Positions 1 through 8,303 of a stretch of DNA of 33,377 nt are shown one piece after another (positions within the stretch are counted from its first letter, which is position 1; every line of letters begins with the position of its first letter). The notes beneath the pieces are model-generated. The model saw nothing but the letters and a program-made list of their open reading frames with translations. It was not told the origin of the DNA and did no database searches. Position numbers and translations under genes: made by a program. The DNA comes from Variovorax sp. YR752 (GTDB taxonomy: Bacteria > Pseudomonadota > Gammaproteobacteria > Burkholderiales > Burkholderiaceae_C). The stretch covers positions 1 through 33,377 of the forward strand of contig CAMATD010000030.1 of NCBI GenBank assembly GCA_945860785.1. The letters run 5' to 3'.

Positions 1-4
1 AGCG

Positions 5-328
5 CTATTCGAACCAGTGATTGGCCCACTGGTTGAGCGGATTCAGGCGCTTGACGAGCTCGCCGCCCGCCTCGGTGAGCCCATAGCCCGCATCGACCAG
101 CTCGACGATGCCCGCCGCGCGCAGCTCCTTGAGCCGGTCGTTCAGCACCGAGGGCGACATGTCATCCGTGCTCACGCGCAGCGCCCTGAAGCTCTGGGGC
201 TGGCCATCGCGCAGCTCCCACAGGATGCGCAGCGTGCCCTTGCGGCCCAGTTGCTCCAGCAGCCGCATGATGGGGCGCCGCGCCACGGCGGGCGCGGGCT
301 GCGATGTCGATGCTTCTTCGTCTTCCAT
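5..328 (-). CDS. HxlR-family winged-helix transcriptional regulator
   Basis: The 107-residue product is a single winged-helix domain of the HxlR (DUF24) type. Its core reads RKGTLRILWELRDG, then SFRALRVSTDDMSPSVLNDRLKELRAAGIVE, then a wing and GYGLTEAGGEL, the usual HxlR order of recognition helix, LxELxxxGIV and YxLTxxG. HxlR proteins are small homodimeric DNA-binding regulators. The ATG at 328 is preferred over in-frame upstream starts, because those would put the N-terminus inside the palindromic operators at 364-416. The gene is divergent from a carboxymuconolactone decarboxylase family gene, which is its probable target. The effector is unknown. The TAG stop lies at 5-7. Confidence 0.9.
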   Translation of the reverse strand: MEDEEASTSQPAPAVARRPIMRLLEQLGRKGTLRILWELRDGQPQSFRALRVSTDDMSPSVLNDRLKELRAAGIVELVDAGYGLTEAGGELVKRLNPLNQWANHWFE

Positions 329-363
329 ACCGTTCTTTCGGTGATCGATGCGGCGCACTCTTG

Positions 364-416
364 CGCTACGCATTTCGTAGCGATAGACTGCGCCAAACGC
401 TACGATTTCCGTAGCG
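364..416. promoter_or_regulatory. Twin palindromic operators between HxlR gene and CMD gene
   Basis: Two copies of the same dyad, CGCTACG-N5-CGTAGCG, occur at 364-382 and 398-416. Their centres are 34 bp apart, about three helical turns, in the only intergenic space between two divergent genes. Both have perfect 7-bp arms, with CATTT and ATTTC as spacers. Binding by the adjacent HxlR protein, and autoregulation, are inferences. Confidence 0.8.
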
Positions 417-448
417 ATTTGCACCGCATTCTATGGAAGGACCCGCCC

Positions 449-1036
449 GTGGCAAACACCGCCCCGAAAAGCCTGGACCCGAACCGCGCCCCAAGGATTC
501 TGCCGCTCGAGCCGCCCTACCCCGAGCCCGTCGGCGCGCTGCTGACCCGCATGACGCCGCCGCAGGCGCCCGAGATCCTCGCGCTCTTCAAGGTGATGGC
601 CGTGAACCCCGCGCTCGCCGAACGCACGCTGGACCTCGGCCGCTACCTGCTGGGCCGCAAGGCGGCCATCGGCCTGCGCGAACGCGAGATCGTGATCATG
701 CGGGTCTGCGCCCGCTGCGGCGCGGAGTACGAATGGGGCGTGCACTGGACCGGCTTTGCCGACGCCGCCGGCTTCAGCGAGACCGACCGGCGCGTGATGG
801 CGGCGGCCGACGGCGACCTTGCGCTGCTCGCGCCGCGCGACGCTCTGCTGGTCTCGGTGGTCGATCAGCTGCACGACACCAGCGATGTGGACGATGCGCT
901 CTGGCAGGCCCTCGGTGACCACTGGAGCCATGCGCAACTGGTCGAGCTGATGATGCTCGCGGGGTGGTACCACGCGGTGAGCTATGTGTGCAATGCGGCG
1001 CGCGTGCCGCTGGAGAAGTGGGCAGCGCGCTGGTAG
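449..1036 (+). CDS. Carboxymuconolactone decarboxylase (CMD/AhpD-like) family protein
   Basis: The 195-residue protein has the CMD-family core: an ERE at residues 78-80, Cys87 and Cys90 in RVCARCGAEYEW, and His99. This resembles the CxxC-plus-His arrangement of AhpD-like proteins, which act as peroxidase-linked thiol reductants or as lactone decarboxylases. It is cytosolic; no signal peptide is seen. The GTG at 449 is chosen because a strong ribosome site, GGAAGGA (435-441), sits seven bases upstream; no ATG is better placed. It is divergent from an HxlR regulator, with twin operators between, and convergent with cadA, the stop codons three bases apart. The substrate cannot be told from sequence. 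Confidence 0.88.
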   Translation: MANTAPKSLDPNRAPRILPLEPPYPEPVGALLTRMTPPQAPEILALFKVMAVNPALAERTLDLGRYLLGRKAAIGLREREIVIMRVCARCGAEYEWGVHWTGFADAAGFSETDRRVMAAADGDLALLAPRDALLVSVVDQLHDTSDVDDALWQALGDHWSHAQLVELMMLAGWYHAVSYVCNAARVPLEKWAARW

Positions 1037-1039
1037 GCC

Positions 1040-3355
1040 TCAGCCTCCGCTCTTCTCGCCCGAAGGTGCGCGCATCAACCGCAGCCCATTCGCCACTACC
1101 AGCAGGCTCGCACCCATGTCCGCGAACACCGCCATCCACATCGTCGCGCTGCCGAACACTGCGAGCACGAAGAAGATGCCCTTGATGCCGAGTACCAGCG
1201 TGATGTTCTGCCACAGCACCGAGTGCGCACGGCGCGAGAGGCGGATGGTTTCGGGAATGCGGCGCAGGTCGTCGTTCATGATGACCACGTCGGCCGCTTC
1301 CATGGCCGTGTCGGTGCCCGCGCCGCCCATCGCGAAGCCGATGTCGGTCTGTGCGAGTGCCGGTGCGTCGTTGATGCCGTCGCCGGTCATTGCGACCGCG
1401 CCGTAGCGCTCCTGCATGGCCTTGATGGCGCCGAGCTTCTCCTCGGGCAGCAGGTTGCCGCGCACGTCTTCGATGCCTGCGTGAGCGCCGATGGTCTTGG
1501 CCGTCGCGGCGTTGTCGCCAGTGAGCATCACGGGCACGACGCCGAGTGCGCGCAGTTCGGCCACCGCAGCCTGCGACGATTCCTTGATCGTGTCGGCCAC
1601 GGCGAACAGCGCGAGCACGGCCTGGCTCGACGCGAGCAGGGTGACGGTGCGGCCCGCCTCCTCGTGGCGCTTGAGTTCGGCTTCGAGTGCCGGGGTGCAC
1701 AGACCACGTTCTTCGATCAGGCGGTGGTTGCCGAGCACATAGGTTTGCCCCGCGAGCGCAGCCTGCACGCCGCGGCCCGGCAGCGCGGTGAAGTCGCCGA
1801 CCTCTTCGCGGATGCCCTTCAAGCCCTCGGCGATGGCCTTCGACACCGGGTGGTCCGAGCGGCCGGCAATGCTCGCGGCAATCGCGAACACCGCAGCCTC
1901 GTTGCCCGACGCATCGAGCAGGCTGGACTCGACCAGCTTCGGCTTGCCTTCGGTGATGGTGCCCGTCTTGTCGAGCGCCACGGCCCTGAGCTTGCGCGCC
2001 TCTTCGAGGTAGGTGCCGCCCTTGATCAGGATGCCGCGCCGCGCGGCCGATGCCAGCGCGCTCACCACCGTGACGGGCGTCGAGATGACGAGCGCGCACG
2101 GGCACGCGATGACCAGCAGCACCAGCGCCTTGTAGATAGCCTGCAGCCAGGTCCAGTCCATGAACAGCGGCGTGAACAGCGCGATCGCCAGCGCCAGTAC
2201 GAAGACCGCGGGCGTGTAGATGGCCGCGAACTTGTCGACGAAGCGCTGCGTGGGTGCGCGCGTGCCTTGCGCCTCCTCGACCGCATGGATGATGCGCGCG
2301 AGCGTGGTGTTGGCCGCCACCGCCGTGACGCGGAACTCCAGCGCGGCGGTCTGGTTGATGGTGCCCGCGAAGACGGGGTCGCCCACGGTCTTGTCGACCG
2401 GAATGCTCTCGCCGGTGACCGGTGCCTGGTCGATGGCGCTGAGGCCCTCGGTCACCACGCCGTCGAGCGGCACGCGCTCGCCGGGGCGGATACGGGCGAT
2501 GGCGCCGAGCGCCACCGTGTCGGCCATCACGGTCTGCCAGCTGCCGTCGGCCTGCTTCACCTCGGTCTGTTCGGGCGCGAGCGCCAGCAGGCTTTGAATG
2601 GCATTGCGGGCGCGGTCGACGGCACGCGCCTCGATCAACTCGGCAATCGCGTAGAGCGCCATCACCATCGCAGCCTCGGGCCATTGGCCGATGATGAAAG
2701 CGCCCGTGACAGCCACGGCCATCAGGGCGTTGATGTTGAGGCGGCCGCGCAGCAGTGCGCCGAAGCCCTTCTTGTAGGTGTCGAGGCCAGCCAGCCCGAT
2801 GGCCGCGAGCTCGAGCACCATCTCTGCGGCCATGAAGCCCTTGCCTTCGAGTGCGAGGAAAGAGATCGACTCCGCCGCGACGGCCAGCACCAGCGCGGCG
2901 ATCAGGCGCACGAGGCCCGTGCTCATCCCCGCGATGCGCGCGGGGGCAACCTGGGCACCTGCGGCCTGGCCCGTCGCGTCGCCGAGAGCTTCGGGCTTGA
3001 AGCCGGCCTTGCGGATGGCGTCGAGCGCACCGGGCAGTGCGCCCTCCTCGGTCGTGATCGCCATCGTGCGTTCACCGAGACGAAAGCGCAGGCCCTTGAC
3101 GCCGGCGACCGGTTCGAGCGCGCGGCGAATCTCGGACTCTTCCACAGTGCAATCCATCGTGGGAATACGGAAGAGCAAGGCGCCCTTCGGGATGTCGGCC
3201 GTATCGACGGCGGGCGACGAGCCGCAAACAGGGCTGCCGCAGCAGGCCGTTTCGACATGCGCATGGTCGTGTCCGTGCGAATGGTCGTGACCGTGGTCAT
3301 GGTCGTGCGGATGAGGGTGTGGCACCACCGGGTTCAGAGCGTTCTGGTTCGTCAT
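1040..3355 (-). CDS. cadA: Heavy-metal-translocating P1B-type ATPase (Cd2+/Zn2+/Pb2+ exporter)
   Basis: The 771-residue inner-membrane pump exports divalent soft metals using ATP. The N-terminus has a His/Asp-rich tract (about residues 13-34) and a Cys cluster (TACCGSPVCG), then a heavy-metal-associated domain whose loop is MDCTVEE (67-73), in place of CxxC, as in Zn/Cd/Pb pumps. Next come TGES (314-317, actuator), the CPC metal-binding motif (418-420), the phosphorylated Asp in DKTGT (462-466), a SDHPVSKA histidine motif and TGDGINDAP. Length and motif order are normal and the frame is intact. The divergent neighbour is a CadR/PbrR-type regulator, and the intergenic region has a MerR-type promoter. 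No Shine-Dalgarno is seen before the ATG at 3355. Confidence 0.95.
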   Translation of the reverse strand: MTNQNALNPVVPHPHPHDHDHGHDHSHGHDHAHVETACCGSPVCGSSPAVDTADIPKGALLFRIPTMDCTVEESEIRRALEPVAGVKGLRFRLGERTMAITTEEGALPGALDAIRKAGFKPEALGDATGQAAGAQVAPARIAGMSTGLVRLIAALVLAVAAESISFLALEGKGFMAAEMVLELAAIGLAGLDTYKKGFGALLRGRLNINALMAVAVTGAFIIGQWPEAAMVMALYAIAELIEARAVDRARNAIQSLLALAPEQTEVKQADGSWQTVMADTVALGAIARIRPGERVPLDGVVTEGLSAIDQAPVTGESIPVDKTVGDPVFAGTINQTAALEFRVTAVAANTTLARIIHAVEEAQGTRAPTQRFVDKFAAIYTPAVFVLALAIALFTPLFMDWTWLQAIYKALVLLVIACPCALVISTPVTVVSALASAARRGILIKGGTYLEEARKLRAVALDKTGTITEGKPKLVESSLLDASGNEAAVFAIAASIAGRSDHPVSKAIAEGLKGIREEVGDFTALPGRGVQAALAGQTYVLGNHRLIEERGLCTPALEAELKRHEEAGRTVTLLASSQAVLALFAVADTIKESSQAAVAELRALGVVPVMLTGDNAATAKTIGAHAGIEDVRGNLLPEEKLGAIKAMQERYGAVAMTGDGINDAPALAQTDIGFAMGGAGTDTAMEAADVVIMNDDLRRIPETIRLSRRAHSVLWQNITLVLGIKGIFFVLAVFGSATMWMAVFADMGASLLVVANGLRLMRAPSGEKSGG

Positions 3356-3362
3356 GAAAAGA

Positions 3363-3393
3363 ATTGGAAACCCTGAAGCAGGTGTAGAGTCAA
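3363..3393 (-). promoter_or_regulatory. MerR-type cadA promoter with elongated spacer
   Basis: On the minus strand TTGACT (3393-3388) is followed by 19 bp and then TCCAAT (3368-3363). A long 19-20 bp spacer is the hallmark of promoters remodelled by MerR-family activators. The spacer carries an imperfect dyad, ACTCTAC against ACCCTGA, like known PbrR/CadR operators. The -10 is weak (4 of 6 to TATAAT). It lies only seven bases before the cadA ATG, so the mRNA would be nearly leaderless if this start is right. Confidence 0.7.
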
Positions 3394-3426
3394 ACGCCGA
3401 ATTTCCACTTCTGGATTTGCCGCATC

Positions 3427-3899
3427 ATGAAAATCGGTGAACTGGCCAAGGTCGCGAATACCCCGGTGAAACCATCCGCTACTACGAGCGCGAGCAACTG
3501 CTGCCCGAGCCCGCCCGCACCGACGGCAACTACCGCATCTACGACGACGAGCATGCCCAGCGCCTGGGCTTCATCCGGCGCTGCCGTTCGCTGGACATGA
3601 CGCTCGACGAAATCCGCAGCCTGTTGAAATTCCGCGATGCGCCGCAGGACGATTGCGGTCAGGTCAACCAGCTGCTGGACGACCACATCGGCCACGTGGC
3701 CGCGCGCATCTCGGAGTTGAAGACGCTCGAGAAGCAGTTGAAGGCGCTGCGTCTGCAGTGCTGCGGGCCCGAATCGGCGAACGCCTGCGGCATCCTGCAG
3801 GAGCTGGACACCGCCGCGCTCGCGCCCGAGACCTTCGGGCAGCATGCGGGGCATGTGCATGGGTCGTTGCACAGCGCGTCTGCGACGTTCTTGAAGTGA
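3427..3899 (+). pseudogene. cadR: Cd(II)/Pb(II)-responsive MerR-family regulator CadR, frameshifted
   Basis: The product begins MKIGELAKVANTPV, the MerR helix-turn-helix start. It then continues in another frame as ETIRYYEREQLLPEPARTDG and on through a dimerisation helix. A single G appears to be missing near 3468: GTGGAAACC is expected and GTGAAACC is present. The restored protein is about 157 residues. It has the CadR/PbrR metal-site cysteines (DDCGQ, then QCCGPESANACG) and a His-rich tail, HAGHVHGSLH. It is divergent from cadA and would activate it on binding Cd or Pb. As written, translation would leave frame after about 14 codons. Either a null allele or a base-call error is possible. 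Confidence 0.85.
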
Positions 3900-4121
3900 G
3901 GGGTGGTTCACGGTCGTTGATCGTTCCGCACAATGCGGCTCTTGGCCAACAAGGTTCGGGTTCGGGATGGCTGCTTGGGGCCCGTTGCAGAAGTTCAGGC
4001 CGCTCCGAAGCGGACTCTTATGTACCAACGAAGGTTCTCGGGGTCAGTATCCGAACAGGCTGCGCTATAGCCGCGGCGCAAGTGTCTCGTACTCAGTCAA
4101 GAACGCCTGCACGAACGACTT

Positions 4122-4919
4122 TTAGCCCTTCGCTCTAGCTTTATATGCTTTGCGGGCAGCTAGGGTTTCGTTCACCGTTGCTTGCAGCTTCTCCGGGAAC
4201 GGCGGCAATTCGTCAGAATTGAAGCCCAGTTCGAGCCTTAGCCGCAACTGCACAAGCATGTCTTCCACAGTTGCGTCGTGCCGCATCCTCCAGAGGTAGC
4301 CAACACGATAACGCCAGGTCTGCATGATGTGCTCGCGAAGCGCACTGCGAAGCGACCTGAATGCCTTCAAGTAAACCTGTTCGTTGTCCGCAGCCCTCAA
4401 GGCAAGGCCAGAAGCAAGCATTTCCAGCTCGGCCACCATTGCCTTTCCAATGATCTTCTCAGCCACATCGAGCCCTTCACCGACCTTGCCTTCCTTCGCG
4501 ACCAGTCGCTGCGTTTCCCGCGCAGTCGCTGTTCGATGCTCGTCCATCTTGATCAGATCGTGATGCGCCATTTGCGCTAGTTCGATGTCGTCGAACGCTG
4601 GTGGGTGAGCACCGCTTTCGAACAGGAAAGCAACCTCCTTGTAGTCGAATTCGTAGTCGCCATAACGCATGAAATTTGGGCGTACGAGTGTCCAAATAGG
4701 TTCGTCGCCGGTCAGTGTGATGCGCCTGCAGTCCTCCGCGAAGCCAAGGCGGAACAGGGTAAAGTCGTTGAACTGGTTCTTCAGCGTAAGGAGTGCCAGA
4801 TTGCCAGCAGCAAGGCGTTCGTTGAAGCGGCGGTTGGCGTCGTACATGCGTGCCAACCCAAAGGCCAAAAACGCGCCCACGAACGGACCGATGACGTAAG
4901 TCCACGGCGATGTTGTCAT
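4122..4919 (-). CDS. Hypothetical protein with one N-terminal membrane helix
   Basis: The 265-residue protein is not assigned to a family. Residues about 7-23 (YVIGPFVGAFLAFGLARMY) form a likely membrane anchor. The rest is charged, helix-rich and cytoplasmic-looking, with Arg/Leu/Glu-rich stretches around residues 185-240. The ATG at 4919 is chosen over the in-frame GTG at 4925, since GGAG (4928-4925) stands five bases upstream of the ATG. It stands alone, and the 222 bases between it and cadR contain no gene I can support. Base composition is lower in GC than the flanking core genes, consistent with accessory DNA. Function unknown. Confidence 0.75.
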   Translation of the reverse strand: MTTSPWTYVIGPFVGAFLAFGLARMYDANRRFNERLAAGNLALLTLKNQFNDFTLFRLGFAEDCRRITLTGDEPIWTLVRPNFMRYGDYEFDYKEVAFLFESGAHPPAFDDIELAQMAHHDLIKMDEHRTATARETQRLVAKEGKVGEGLDVAEKIIGKAMVAELEMLASGLALRAADNEQVYLKAFRSLRSALREHIMQTWRYRVGYLWRMRHDATVEDMLVQLRLRLELGFNSDELPPFPEKLQATVNETLAARKAYKARAKG

Positions 4920-5152
4920 CCTCACTCCAACGTAACTTTTATGAATTCTAGGACTCGCTAGACAGAGTCAGTTCCTGGGCGCTGCATCGCCAGCCAGCCG
5001 TGAGCTATTACAAGGAAGACGGCTCACGAGGTACGCCAGTCGCAGCTCCAGTCAGGCGCCAAGGTCGGCTTGGTTCAAGCTCCGTTCTTGAGTCGAAACA
5101 TTAGGCCGACAGCAGACGGTTTGAAGCAGAAGTAACGGGCCGTTTTATGACT

Positions 5153-5199
5153 GACCGCTAGTGGCCGAACTCAGTCCAAGAAGTGGGCCCGCTTGATCA
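5153..5199 (+). repeat. Degenerate copy of the 65-nt palindromic repeat
   Basis: The sequence has a TGGCCGA core at 5162-5168 and a GGGCCCGCTT arm at 5185-5194. This resembles the clear copies at 5721, 6935, 8763 and 9615, but core and arm are only 23 bases apart instead of 35. It lies in the gene-free 4920-5203 stretch, where nothing else is recognisable. Confidence 0.35.
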
Positions 5200-5203
5200 G
5201 AGC

Positions 5204-5659
5204 CTATGCGCTGAACTCGACATACGTGTGATCCTCTTCTGCAAGCTCCTCATCAATGATGGCTCGGATGACCTCCCAGTCACCACCGGCCAAGCCGGCC
5301 CCAATCCTTGGGTAGCCGATGCGTTTTCCCGTGAAGCGTGATTTCACTGCTCTCATCACCTTTCGGATCGCTTCGTAGTCCGCTTTGACGCCAGCACCTC
5401 GCCAGTGAAACTGAGTGTATGCATTCACCACATGGAAGGAGTGCGGGCCGCGGACGATCTCTACCTCGGAGAATGTTCCGAGCTTCTGCTCATCTCCCTT
5501 CGTTGTACGGCAGTCTGCTGCATAGGCTTCCGGGAAGCGCTGCTTGATTGAAAGGGCAATGCCCTTGCCCATCTGACACTGACAATTGCATCCATGAATG
5601 ATGACGTCGAGTTCGCCATTCAGAGCGAGTTGGAGCAGGTCACCGGTGACAGTTTTCAT
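5204..5659 (-). CDS. Macro-domain protein (ADP-ribose binding, Appr-1''-p processing family)
   Basis: The 151-residue protein is a stand-alone macro domain. It opens with MKTVTGDLLQ, followed by VIIHGCNCQCQMGKGIA (the Asn-containing nucleotide loop), then HVVNAYTQFHW and YPRIGAGLAGGDWEVI, the glycine-rich phosphate loop. The family binds ADP-ribose and several members hydrolyse ADP-ribose-1''-phosphate or ADP-ribosyl esters. This resembles Poa1p-like and DarG N-terminal domains. No DarT-like toxin or other ADP-ribosyltransferase is seen next to it, so toxin-antitoxin function is unsupported. No strong ribosome site precedes the ATG at 5659. Palindromic repeats lie on both sides. Confidence 0.9.
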   Translation of the reverse strand: MKTVTGDLLQLALNGELDVIIHGCNCQCQMGKGIALSIKQRFPEAYAADCRTTKGDEQKLGTFSEVEIVRGPHSFHVVNAYTQFHWRGAGVKADYEAIRKVMRAVKSRFTGKRIGYPRIGAGLAGGDWEVIRAIIDEELAEEDHTYVEFSA

Positions 5660-5720
5660 GAGGAGAGGACTCGTGTCTGAAGATTTTCGGAATGCAGGCC
5701 GACAACGAAGTGCGGCAAGG

Positions 5721-5782
5721 AATGTCCACTGCTGGCCGACTGTAGCCGGACGCGCTACTGCCTAGAAAGGGCGGCTGACTGG
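5721..5782 (+). repeat. Dispersed palindromic repeat, copy a
   Basis: The left arm AATGTCCACTGC leads into the core TGGCCGACTGTAGCCGG (5733-5749). The right arm is a degraded AAGGGCGGCTGACTGG about 35 bases downstream. The core is identical in copies at 6944 and 8776. Confidence 0.7.
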
Positions 5783-5835
5783 TTATTCTTCGTTGCTGCC
5801 ATCGACGTCGGCACCGCCGAAACTGGACATGCGAT

Positions 5836-6162
5836 TTAGCTGCCAGCAAAGACCTTCGCCCGAAGCTCTTGCCGGACTTCCTCGGGGGAAAATGCCTGAG
5901 AAAGAATTCCGTTCGGAAGTACCGCACCGTCACTCCTGGCGTCGAGTATTCGCTGCACCGTCTCGACCGGAAGGGTGCTGGCGACAAGAGCAGACGAGAC
6001 GCTGGTTATCTCAGTTCGCCGGGCCAGAAACCGTTTCAGTTGCTCAAAGGTCAGCCCAATTTCGTGGGCAGCCGCGATCTCAGCCGCAACATGCGCCGGG
6101 AAGTTGCCCACCTCGCCAGTGATGAAGCGGTGAAATTCTGCGTAGTACTCGGCAAGATTCAA
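5836..6162 (-). CDS. Hypothetical protein (108 aa), TTG start
   Basis: The product begins MNLAEYYAEFHRFITGEVGNF and is rich in helices (AAEIAAAHEIGLTFEQLKRFLARR). It ends EEVRQELRAKVFAGS. No family is recognised; no signal peptide or membrane segment is visible. The TTG at 6162 is preferred because AGGAG lies six to seven bases upstream on the minus strand and the reading is open from there. It is followed downstream by repeat copy a, and 96 bases upstream is the 3' end of another unknown gene on the same strand. The two could be co-transcribed, but no functional link can be read from sequence. Confidence 0.6.
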   Translation of the reverse strand: MNLAEYYAEFHRFITGEVGNFPAHVAAEIAAAHEIGLTFEQLKRFLARRTEITSVSSALVASTLPVETVQRILDARSDGAVLPNGILSQAFSPEEVRQELRAKVFAGS

Positions 6163-6258
6163 CGGCGGCTCCTGTCGTTTTCGAGACTATCGGATGCCCG
6201 GTATTGACCACGACGCATCCTGCCGCGCGAAGATTGACGCCGTGACGTTCCGACCTGT

Positions 6259-6810
6259 TTATTGCTGGCTGTCCACAACGTAGGCCTCTTCCAAGTCTCG
6301 GCGCAACATCAGAGTCTGCGAGGACGTTGAAGCTGACGAGCAAGCAATGAATTGCGATCGCAACGCTGTCGCATATCTACCCGCTGACAGAGGCTGGCCA
6401 CCCGCGGATGATGCGAACGCAATCAAGTCGCCTCGTCGCAACTCTGCGGTCACCTCAAACTGCCTCGAGTTGACATGGATGGCGTTGGCGATGCGATATG
6501 CCAGCTTGCCCAAGGACCAATTCGGATGCTGATGCATGGACACGTGCCATTCACTCACCCTGACAGGTTCACCAAAGTAGAAGTACCACACGGCTAGCAG
6601 TGCGTCATCAAGCTCGCCAAACGCGACGCGGAAGTCGTCCTTGCCAGGGCCAGGAGCGTAGTCCCAGCAACTAAAGAGAAAGCCTTCGAAGCCCTCTTCC
6701 AAAATCGAATGACGCTTGCCCTCGACGTGGAGCGAGAACCGATCCGGTGACATCTCCGTAACGGCGACACCGCGTTCGGAGAGGTATTTCATTGAAGACG
6801 ACAAAGACAT
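6259..6810 (-). CDS. Hypothetical protein (183 aa)
   Basis: This is a soluble, acidic protein without a recognised family. Notable segments are EGFEGFLFSCWDYAPGPGKD, DDALLAVWYFYFGEP and VSMHQHPNWSLGKLAYRI. No catalytic signature is clear. The ATG at 6810 is used; a second in-frame ATG six codons on (MKYLSERG) is equally possible, and neither has a good ribosome site. It is on the same strand as the 108-residue gene, with a 96-base gap. Composition fits accessory DNA. Function unknown. Confidence 0.65.
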   Translation of the reverse strand: MSLSSSMKYLSERGVAVTEMSPDRFSLHVEGKRHSILEEGFEGFLFSCWDYAPGPGKDDFRVAFGELDDALLAVWYFYFGEPVRVSEWHVSMHQHPNWSLGKLAYRIANAIHVNSRQFEVTAELRRGDLIAFASSAGGQPLSAGRYATALRSQFIACSSASTSSQTLMLRRDLEEAYVVDSQQ

Positions 6811-7325
6811 CGGTTTCTCACATTTGCCCTATGGCCGGCAATAGGCTCTACGACACCACTTTGGTGCAAAGCCCGCGAACACCTGTGCTCTATTGTTGCT
6901 GCACTGAACGCGCCGAAAGCAGCCCGTCGTGAAGGACCGAAATTGGCCGACTGTAGCCGGTCGCGGCACCATCGCGAAGGGGCCCGAAGCCGACTTAGGC
7001 TCTACCTTCAAGCGGCCCCTCACTTCGTGGCTTCGGCGGCAGCAGCCATGGGACTGCGAGCACACCAACACAAACCTAAGCGCGGCGATGGTGGATTGCT
7101 TCAAAGCGACCTCGCCAGAAGCGAGCTTCACCCAACGCTCCGTTTGCCCCGAATCCAAGTCGACTGTTGCATCCGTTCGATGCGGTCCCCCTGGTAGCAG
7201 TTGAAAGTTGGGCGGTGCTTGCTCAGAGGTGCGCCATCTCCCTCTTGCGATCACAACGCGGCGGCCCGCTGCCTCTCGAGAGGCGGAACAAGTTGCTGTA
7301 CGCTTTGCTGCTTCCAGGAGAACCA
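6811..7325. other. 515-bp stretch without a supported gene
   Basis: The stretch contains repeat copy b (6935-6997) and the upstream region of the DUF4365 gene. A minus-strand reading of about 170 codons (6829-7353) is open here, but it overlaps the next gene's start and the repeat and has an Arg/Cys-rich, shadow-like composition. A short part of it, around 7090-7210, looks more protein-like and might be a gene remnant. Confidence 0.4.
6935..6997 (+). repeat. Dispersed palindromic repeat, copy b
   Basis: The core TGGCCGACTGTAGCCGG is at 6944-6960. The right arm GGGGCCCGAAGCCGACTTA (6979-6997) is the best preserved; its reverse complement matches the left arm of copies c and d. Core-to-arm spacing is about 36 bases. 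Confidence 0.75.
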
Positions 7326-8303
7326 ATGACCGACAACAAAGTCCCCGTCGCATCCGACACTGACCAACAAGGTAGGACGGGGGTTCATCTCGTCGGCTTG
7401 AAAGTTCATCAGGATCTGAAGTGGATCTTCAGAGAGAAGCCCACAAGCGACATCGGCATTGACGGCGAAGTTGAACTCAGGTCAGAGAAAGGCGAGAGCC
7501 ATGGTCGTTTGATTGCTGTCCAGATTAAGTGCGGCCCCTCGTACCTGAAGGAGCAAGACGAGACGTCTATCACCTATCGCGGCGACTACAAGCATCTTCG
7601 ATATTGGGCCGACTACGCCACTCCTGTAATTGTGATTCTTTGCGATCCGAGCACAAACGTTTGCTGGTGGGAGGCCGTTGATCTGCAGAAAGTCTCCTTT
7701 CACGAGAAGGGATGGAGCCTATCGATTCCCAAAACGCAGACCTTGGGCATGTCGGCGAACACTGCACTGCAAAAGGTGGCGGCGGGGCTGCAAAAAAATG
7801 ATCTCATTGAGCTCACTCTCCGCGATTGGATCGGCTGGAGGTACGAGCATCGGATGCGCTTGGTGTCGATCTTCGCCAGTCCGCGAGACTACTGGTGATT
7901 CGCCAACCTTGGCCAAGTAGAGAACGAGTTCTTCATGATTGACTATGTCCTGGCGGGGGTGGACGGTTTCAGCACGCAAGACGTGGAGCAGTTCATAAAG
8001 GCAGCGCAGGAGAATTACTCCACCTTTGAGTACGGGAACGTGCTTCTCGGGTTTGTGAGTGAATCGCGACACCATTTGGCAACCCTGCCGGACCCTCCTG
8101 CAATCTCTGGCTTGCGTATCGAGTACGTTCCCTTGCTCCTCCAACTCAATGAGAGCCCGCCGTTGAACGAGCTTGGTTCTGGCGGAGAGTTGATCTTCTT
8201 CTATGAGCAAGGCGACACGCTTGGAAGCTGGGCCAATAGAGTTGCACCGATCAGAAAGGTCACCGATTCACGAGTTGCCCCCGATATCGAAGCAGCCGAT
8301 TAA
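7326..8303 (+). pseudogene. DUF4365 protein (predicted PD-(D/E)XK nuclease-like), interrupted by in-frame TGA
   Basis: From the ATG at 7326 (AGGAG five bases upstream) the frame reads 190 codons to TGA at 7896-7898. It then stays open in the same frame to TAA at 8303, 325 codons in all. The first part has the DUF4365 signature: VGLKVHQDLKWIFREKPTSDIGIDGEVEL, then GRLIAVQIKCGPSYL. D..GIDGE and QIK resemble the D, E and QxK of restriction-endonuclease-like folds. Text flows across the stop: SPRDYW, stop, FANLGQVENEFFMIDY. This suggests one gene with a nonsense change rather than two. If unrepaired, an ATG at 7935 could give a 122-residue C-terminal fragment. The function of the family is not established; nuclease activity is a fold-based prediction. 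Confidence 0.75.

Noticed and set aside
17..448. Plus-strand reading upstream of the CMD gene that would extend it by 144 codons
   Set aside because: It is antisense to the HxlR gene and crosses both operators; GTG 449 has a good ribosome site and fits the family start.
1223..3376. Very long plus-strand open reading opposite cadA
   Set aside because: It is the Arg/His/Gly-rich shadow of a high-GC gene whose real frame carries every P-type ATPase motif.
6829..7353. Minus-strand 174-codon reading
   Set aside because: It overlaps the DUF4365 start and repeat copy b and has a shadow-like Arg/Cys composition; at best a short remnant lies within it.
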